A DNA stretch of 64,000 bases from Gentiana macrophylla (taxonomy: Eukaryota; Streptophyta; Magnoliopsida; Gentianales; Gentianaceae): positions 58,338,246 through 58,402,245 of the forward strand of contig CM047817.1 in the NCBI GenBank assembly GCA_026214975.1, written 5' to 3'. Of this stretch, positions 58,468 through 64,000 are shown piece by piece. The notes below the pieces were generated by a model, which searched no databases, was not told where the DNA came from, and saw nothing but the letters and a program-made list of their open reading frames with translations. Position 1 is the stretch's first letter; every line of letters starts with the position of its first letter. A program made the translations under genes and the position numbers.

Positions 58468-59597
58468 TTTTGATTGAGCTAAAATTCACACTCCAAAAAC
58501 AATTTATAAAGACTCGAAACCGTGGGCAAACTAACTCTCTAACCGGAAGTGTACCGGGTCGATTACTAGTATAGCTACAAGAGTACGAGGTCGAACCCAA
58601 AGGAAAAGTGTTTGTGAGTACCAAAGTGAATGTGTTACTTAGTCTAGGTAATCAATCTTTTTAAAGTGTTTGTATACTACAACGACACTAAGGTGATTCT
58701 TACTAACGAGTCTAAAGATAGAAAAGAACGAAAGAAGATTAACTACTCGGTTTTTAACGTTATACTAAGGGACATAGCCGAACCATGATCGAAATAGCTA
58801 GTTTCAACCCTCAAGGTAGACAAAACCGGGAGTGTGCATTATAACAAACGAACTCTCGCAATCAATTTCACGGGTGCGTACTCCTAATCCCGGTGCTAAG
58901 GTCTGAACAACTCTCTCCTAACACCTTATGCTATGTTAACTTCCCTTCCTTAAAGAAGATTCACTAACAGGACATGTTATGCACTAGAGCCGCTTAAACG
59001 GTAAAACGAGTAACCTCGCATTGGGCTCGGGCTTAACAACTAAGCCGAGCCTACGCTGCGATCTTAGAACCCCTTATCCCACGTCTACCCGCAAAATACA
59101 TATGTAAGGTTGATGTGTGTGATTACTAAATTAGGTGATCAATCTAATCTAGCGATGTTATAATAAGTTCTAAGACGTGAAACAAGCAAGATTAAACAAT
59201 AAAAAGCACTACCCACTCCCGATTTCATAACCCAAAGGGTTATTTAACTAAATTTCACATGATTCGGCTATGAAAAGGGTTTAGCTACTCATTATACTAC
59301 TTAAAACATAAAAGAAACAGTAAATGAAAGACATAACAAGTGAAAGATAGAAGAAATATACTATTAATTCGAAGAAATTCGAGTTTGAGATCCAAAAGTA
59401 CAAAATAGAGAACTAATTAAAAGATGGTGTCTTAGTGTTTGAAGTAGAAATCTGAGCTAGGAAATGGAAAGATTCAGCTAAGATTATACTGATTTAAGCT
59501 AAGAGAATGTATTCTAAGCCAATAAAAAATTCGAGCTAAAAAGGGGTAGGGTTTTGCTAAGAGAATGAAAAATAATCAAGAAATGGTTCAAGGGGGG

Positions 59598-59605
59598 TAT
59601 TTATA
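59598..59605 (-). promoter_or_regulatory. TATA box of minus-strand Gypsy LTR
   Basis: Minus strand CATATAAATACCCC. It sits just downstream, in reading direction, of the palindrome array at 59637-59875. Confidence 0.6.
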
Positions 59606-59636
59606 TGTGGGAGAAAATCTGTAGAATTCTGGCTTC

Positions 59637-59875
59637 AAACGCACGTTTGGGCAGTTGAACTTGGCATTTCACATCTTCAAACGCGTGTTTCGCATAAGGC
59701 AAACGCGCGTTTCGCTTCATTTCTGGGTAGGCTCTGGTCTGTTCTTCAACTGGAACGCGCGTTTAGGGAATGGAACGCGCATTTAGGGCAGTTTGAAACA
59801 CGTGTTTAGAGAGGTTGAACTCTGATCAAGATGATAGCTTCTAAAACACCCGTTTGGGGGTTCGAACGCGTGTTT
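59637..59875 (-). promoter_or_regulatory. Array of eight AACGCGCGTT-like near-palindromes in the U3
   Basis: Eight 12-bp copies at 59637, 59679, 59701, 59753, 59773, 59796, 59844 and 59864: AAACGCACGTTT, AAACGCGTGTTT, AAACGCGCGTTT, GAACGCGCGTTT, GAACGCGCATTT, AAACACGTGTTT, AAACACCCGTTT, GAACGCGTGTTT. The cores hold CGCG, ACGCGT or CACGTG, which are known plant factor sites (CGCG box, G-box). The array ends about 30 bp before the TATA box. Confidence 0.7.
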
Positions 59876-60227
59876 GAAACCCCATTTGCTCCAAAACTTC
59901 AACTTTTCTCCCCTTTTGATCACTTCTATCACCTCGATCATGCTTTTCACCCTGAATCATCACCTTCCGGGTCTTCAAGACACTAATACCCTACAACATC
60001 ATGAATGACCAAAACATCCAAACAATTCCAGAGGGCAAAAGTCCTCGGGAATAGGGTTAATGTCAACAAAAAGGGGTAATAATCCATCAAAGTAATGGAT
60101 TCACTCCCCGTACCATAAACTCACGATATCAACCCAAAAACGGTCTAAATCACCCAAAAACGTGCTAAACATGTGGCAAACGGGGGTGGGAAAATGCACC
60201 GGAATCATGTAAAGTTGACTCCCATCA

Positions 60228-60722
60228 GTATTCAAAAGAAGGAGAATTCAAACTGATATCCTACTCAGACTCGGACTATGCGAGGATGCAAGGTGGATAG
60301 AAAAAGTACTTCGTGTACATGTCGGTTATTGGGAAATAGACTTGTGTCATGGTTCAAAGAAGAAACAAAACTCTATTTCAACCTCAACAGTTGAAGCTGA
60401 GTATATAGCACCTGGAAGCTATTGTGGTCAAGTTTTGTGAATCAGACAGCAATTAAGAGATTATGGAATAGAAGAGGGAATGATTCCCAAAATGTGTGAT
60501 AATACAAGTGCAATTTCTATAACTGATAATCCATTTTTGCACTCAAGGACGAAACACATTGATGTGAGACATCACTTCATAAGGGATCATGTCTAAAAGA
60601 AGGATATCATAGTTCTCTATGTCCCGAATGAAGATCAGTTGGTTGACATTTTTACCAAACCTTTGGACAAAGACAAATTTGCCAAGCTGAGAACTGAATT
60701 GGGTATAATCAAAGTCAGCTAA
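60228..60722 (+). pseudogene. E2 RNase H, end of pol
   Basis: ISYSDSDYA at the start (first Asp), DRKSTSCTCRLLGNRLVSWF, NSISTSTVEAEYIA (Glu, intact here), MCDNTSAISITDNPFLHSRT (Asp), HIDVRHHFIRDHV, a TAA stop in place of a sense codon near 60595, then EDQLVDIFTKPLDKDKF and the final stop TAA at 60720-60722. Several one-base indels near 60290 and 60350. Confidence 0.9.
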
Positions 60723-60741
60723 GTCAGTTTAAGCCTAGAGA

Positions 60742-60813
60742 TTCATCAAGGGGATTGATCTTTGTTATGCTGGGTGCGCTCACTTAACAGATCAGTCATT
60801 GACATCAACAATC
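60742..60813 (+). promoter_or_regulatory. Conserved element between pol and post-pol ORF of E2
   Basis: Same motif as in E1: CAAGGGGATTGATCTTTGT, then TGGGTGCGCTCACTTAACAG, then AGTCATT. The palindrome is slightly changed (GTGCGCTCAC). A single copy here, two in E1. Confidence 0.6.
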
Positions 60814-61106
60814 TCAAACTGACTAACTGAAACTGAAGAATTGACGGAACTGAATTTATTTTAAAAACTGACCTCAAACATCAGTTTACCTAGTCAAAGA
60901 AAGTCAAATGGTTGAAAGGATAAAACCGACAACAGTTATGTCGCATTTAATTTAAGTCGCTTATGTTAGACCTTGTTGCACTTACACCCCACTATTGTCG
61001 AATAAAGACATGTATCATTTACACAAACCATCATGGAATTTGAATAGTCAAGACAAAATCTTGAGAAAAATCCACGAACAAAATTGTACACCCCTTCTAT
61101 ATTCTC
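60814..61106 (+). other. Spacer before the post-pol ORF of E2
   Basis: No protein frame that resembles a family. Leads to the TATA box at 61107. Confidence 0.4.
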
Positions 61107-61223
61107 TATATATCCAACCTCTTGCATATCCTTCCTCTCACAAAAGAAAAATTCATACTTTGTCTCTCACAAAAATCAAAATTCTATCTTTCTCAAAATC
61201 ACTTCATTTTCAATAATTTCGTA
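61107..61223 (+). promoter_or_regulatory. Possible internal promoter and leader of E2 post-pol ORF
   Basis: TATATAT at 61107-61113, then a C-, A- and T-rich leader almost without G, then ATG at 61224. The distance of 111 bases matches E1 (109). Confidence 0.5.
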
Positions 61224-63642
61224 ATGGCAGCCTCCAAGAAATCACAAGAAGAAAGGCTCATTACTGAATTGGATACTCTATCATTCATACAATATGAAGA
61301 ACTCTGCAACAATACTCTGTTAGCAAGCCTCATTTGCGAGAAGATTAAGCGTCAACAAGGATTAAAGGACATCCTGGAAGTAAAATTCAATGATGATTGT
61401 GATGTAGAAGGGATTTTACAGTTCTCAGAAAACATGAGATTGGTAAGGCAATCTCTGATTAAAAAAGATCGAGGAGAAAGGATTATTCTCAATGAAGCAG
61501 TCATCAAGATGCTATTTGATTTCAAGGAACCACTTGTGAAATCAATTGATTGGAGTTGTTTACCACTCAAAAGAGATGTCTTTCTCAATCAAATTTATTT
61601 AACTAAGGGCCCAGCAGCTATTGATTTTCATGTCAACAACCTCAAACCAGAGTTTGGACTCCTTAGCAAATAGCTATGCAGGCATCTTATTGGTCGATAC
61701 AAAGGCATTGCCATATTATTTGAAGAAATCATTTATCAAATGAACATAATCTGGGATGAACTTGAGATCGATTGGCCAGTTATGTGTTTAATCGATTAAA
61801 ATAGCAACACTTAGCTGAATTGACAAGTGTTCAAAAAGTCAAGTCGAAGGAAGAGCACTTGTTGACGACTTAATCGAAAAAAGACACTCGATTCGTTATT
61901 CAACATTATTTAGAAAGACTCAAGAAAGGGAACGCAGCAGAATGAACTGGTGGAACTATAAGAAGAATGGATACATCCATTGGATATGTAATACTAGTTC
62001 ATTCTAGGAAAGAAACCTCCAAGACATCCCAACCTGAAGCCAAGAAGAGAACTGTGTCTCAGCAGATAGCTGAACACAAAGGAATCAAACAAAGAGCTGA
62101 CTTGGAGATAGTTAAGTAAGTTGGAAAATGTTTGTTCCCAGGCACCTCAAGTCAGTTAGCACCAACTGAGGGGAAACAACAAGTGACAACTAAAGTCACC
62201 AGAAAGGACAATATAGCAACTGAAATTGTTTCTCTGTTACAACATACGATCTTAGAGAAACAAGTTTCCGTTATGAATGCTGAAAAGGAGCAACAACAAT
62301 TTCAGCAACAACCAGCTGAGCAATTAGCTCATATATTTTAAGCAGAAAGAATAATCAGGCTGATGAAAATGAAGATCAAGACCGAAGACTGTCGTGAAGC
62401 TACTCTATCAAGTGAAGAAAAGTTATTGTTGGAGAAACTTGAAGTTAAAGATCTATATACTCTATTTCCAATGAATGAGTTTATCACAAACTGATTCAGA
62501 AGATTTACTGAGATAGCTCAATGAAGAAAATCAGACACATCATCAGCACTGGATAATCAAAAGAAGAAGTATGATGACAAAGATGATGAATCAAAGAAAG
62601 AAGCTGATAAGATTACAGATTTGCAGACAGTAATTCAACCTCAAGTTCAAACAATGCAAACTGTTGATCAGCAAGACAAATTGCCAGATGGATCCAAATA
62701 ACTGACAATCAGCAAGTAGTTGGAATGGTTGAAGATAAGCAGTTAATGGTATTCAAGGATGATACTCAGCCGGAAATCCAACAAGATGAAGAAACAGATC
62801 CTTTTGAGATTATGCCAAAGGAAGAATTGAGCAAAGTACATGAAAATCTGAAGATTTTGCACAACCAAAAGGAAGAATACAATGGCCTTTTGTCAAATAT
62901 TTCTGGATATTTGGAATATCGGAAGAATACTGACGTCTCAGTCGACACAAAGCTAAGTATTATTCAGAAATCAAATTCTAGCTCAGCCTAAAAAATTCTC
63001 CGTCTCAAAGAAACTCTTGAACTCACAACTTCCGTATACAGAGAAACGCATGCTCAAGCATAATGACATTTAAATAAGCGCATCTATGGTTTAGAAACTC
63101 AGCTGAATGAAGTACTCACTTCTCAAAATATTATCTTAGTAGACCAAATAGCAACCCATTAGTTAGTAAATCTGTTATATGATGCCAAAAAGGGAGAAGC
63201 TGAAGAAGAAAAGCTGAGACTGCTTGAAGAAAAGATGAAGCTGGAAGAGGAAGTGAAGAAATATAAATCAGCGGCATATCCTTATGTTCAGAAAGAACTA
63301 TCTGAAGAGAAGCTAATTGCAAAATACAGTCAACCTGGAGAAATGAGAGCTACTCTTACACAGGATCTATGGATGAAATTTGTCGATGATCATAGCAATG
63401 TCAAACTCAAGTACAAAGACAAAACTTATGAAGAATCTCTCTCTTACTTCTTATCTGATAAGCATCATAATCAGAAGATGGCACAATATAAGAAGATCAA
63501 AAAGATTGAAGAGAAATTGCAGATCAAAGACAAGACTGAACAAATGAAAGCTGATGTAGTAGAATTTGAAACTTATTATAAAGGTGAATCAACATTGCCA
63601 AAGCTAGGCTTGTGGAGAAGATGGAAACGTTCGACTAAGTAG
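61224..63642 (+). pseudogene. E2 post-pol ORF (SIRE-type extra ORF)
   Basis: MAASKKSQEERLITELDTLS from ATG 61224; the text SENMRLVRQSLIKKDRGE, IILNEAVIKMLFDFKEPLV follows the same layout as the E1 domain (F-x-N ... I-x-x-x-x-L-x-x-L-F-x-F). The first stop is at 61671-61673. Later pieces are readable in different frames: 62132-62341 (Gln-rich), 62725-62991 and 63235-63642 (Lys/Glu helices such as MKLEEEVKKYKSAAY and IKKIEEKLQIKDKTEQ), suggesting a long coiled-coil C-terminus. No transmembrane segment is seen. Function unknown. Confidence 0.6.
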
Positions 63643-63894
63643 ATTATCTCGTAAACCTTCTCGAAAGAAGACTCAAAACTAGAACATGCTTATCACCTTC
63701 ATGATAAATTGAAGAATTCAATTTAGTTACACAAAGGGCACAGAAAATAGTTTAGCTCTTATTTCAGTTTATCTACTGCGGAAGTATTCCAGTTTTTGCA
63801 AATTCTTAAAAAAATCCAGTTTCTAGTTTTACATTGTTTATTAATTGTTATTTATCTTTAAGCATTTCTTTTAAGGAGGGTTTTTGGCATCATC
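63643..63894 (+). other. 3' untranslated end of E2 interior
   Basis: No coding content. It ends in 'ggcatcatcaaaaaagggg', typical of the SIRE 3' end. Confidence 0.5.
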
Positions 63895-63908
63895 AAAAAA
63901 GGGGAAAT
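63895..63908 (+). other. Polypurine tract of E2
   Basis: AAAAAAGGGGAAAT before TGTTGGATATAAAATT. Confidence 0.8.
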
Positions 63909-64000
63909 TGTTGGATATAAAATTTAGTTTTGATGATGGTTCATCGTATTCAAGAATATGTTTGTTAACACTCCATTGATGAAGTGTTGAAACCAACTGT
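63909..64000 (+). repeat. 3' LTR of E2, cut by window end
   Basis: Starts TGTTGGATATAAAATTTAG and resembles the start of the E1 LTR (TGTTGGACTTATTTTTAAG), with 'ttttgatgatgg' following in the usual place. Confidence 0.75.

Larger units (their letters stand above)
55693..60227 (-). mobile_element. Athila/Tat-like Gypsy, minus strand, 3' part missing
   Basis: 5' LTR, Asp-tRNA primer site, gag with a zinc knuckle and the first part of protease on the minus strand. It is cut at 55693 by the LTR of the plus-strand Athila-like element. At its other end it lies inside Copia RNase H (60228 onward). RT to integrase are not in the window. Confidence 0.82.
58471..60227 (-). repeat. 5' LTR of minus-strand Gypsy
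   Basis: Plus strand TGATTGAGCTAAAATTC to TTGACTCCCATCA, 1757 bp, with ends TGAT/ATCA. Text 'gaggtcgaacccaaagg' near 58585 is typical of the R/U5 of this branch. A minus-strand TATA box lies at 59598-59605 and a motif array upstream of it. Confidence 0.85.
60228..64000 (+). mobile_element. Element E2: SIRE/Maximus-type Copia, 3' half
   Basis: Starts within RNase H at the edge of the Gypsy LTR and continues through the pol stop, conserved spacer motif, internal promoter candidate, post-pol ORF, purine tract and the first 92 bp of the 3' LTR. It is related to E1 but a separate copy, since E1 has its own full RNase H. Confidence 0.85.

Overview
The window reads as plant nuclear DNA, probably a eudicot (inference), from a heterochromatin-like block made almost entirely of nested LTR retrotransposons. 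The evidence is the element families: Copia of Ale, Tork and SIRE/Maximus type, Gypsy of the Athila/Tat branch, initiator-Met and Asp tRNA primer sites, a MITE, and long AT microsatellites. I found no intact host gene, tRNA, rRNA, CRISPR array or bacterial-type operon. Every long reading frame is either a piece of a decayed retroelement polyprotein or a chance frame. Lineage names rest on remembered family motifs; no database search was run.

Layout. 1-758: remnant of an unrecognised minus-strand protein. 759 to about 17745: a minus-strand Gypsy-like element with a left LTR at 759-2141, polypurine tract at 2142, an extra 3' ORF of 'plant transposon protein' type at 3370-4500, a gag/protease-like remnant, and a damaged right LTR at 16451-17745. 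Into it is inserted a 9.6-kb minus-strand Copia-type element (6160-15728, element A), whose right LTR carries a 328-bp MITE. 17746-19588: AT-rich sequence with a recurring AATGACACTAC motif and a (TA)n tract. About 19590-28830: a plus-strand Tork-like Copia (LTR, primer site, gag) whose gag is split by a 7.8-kb insertion (20927-28729, element B). B has exact 5-bp target duplications, but its two LTRs face in opposite directions. 28812-35380: a Copia LTR split by a structurally complete 4.7-kb minus-strand Ale-type Copia (29823-34548). 35382-36165: two LTR fragments in reverse orientation.

36166-47425: plus-strand SIRE/Maximus-type Copia (element E1) with 5' LTR, primer site, gag with two zinc knuckles, protease, integrase, reverse transcriptase, RNase H and a long post-pol ORF. 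It changes abruptly at about 47425 into a plus-strand Athila-like Gypsy (gag to integrase, then a 3' LTR ending at 55692). That LTR end abuts the protease of a minus-strand Athila/Tat-like Gypsy (55693-60227), whose 5' LTR carries eight near-palindromic AACGCGCGTT motifs upstream of its TATA box. This element in turn interrupts the RNase H of a second SIRE-type Copia (element E2, 60228 to window end). E2 also has a post-pol ORF, and its 3' LTR starts at 63909.

The most interesting signals are three. Seven hairpin-forming repeats in elements A and B share an invariant loop and show paired changes in the stem. Both SIRE elements have a TATA box at nearly the same distance (about 110 bp) before the post-pol ORF, plus a shared motif between pol and that ORF. 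Element B combines inverted LTRs with intact target duplications.
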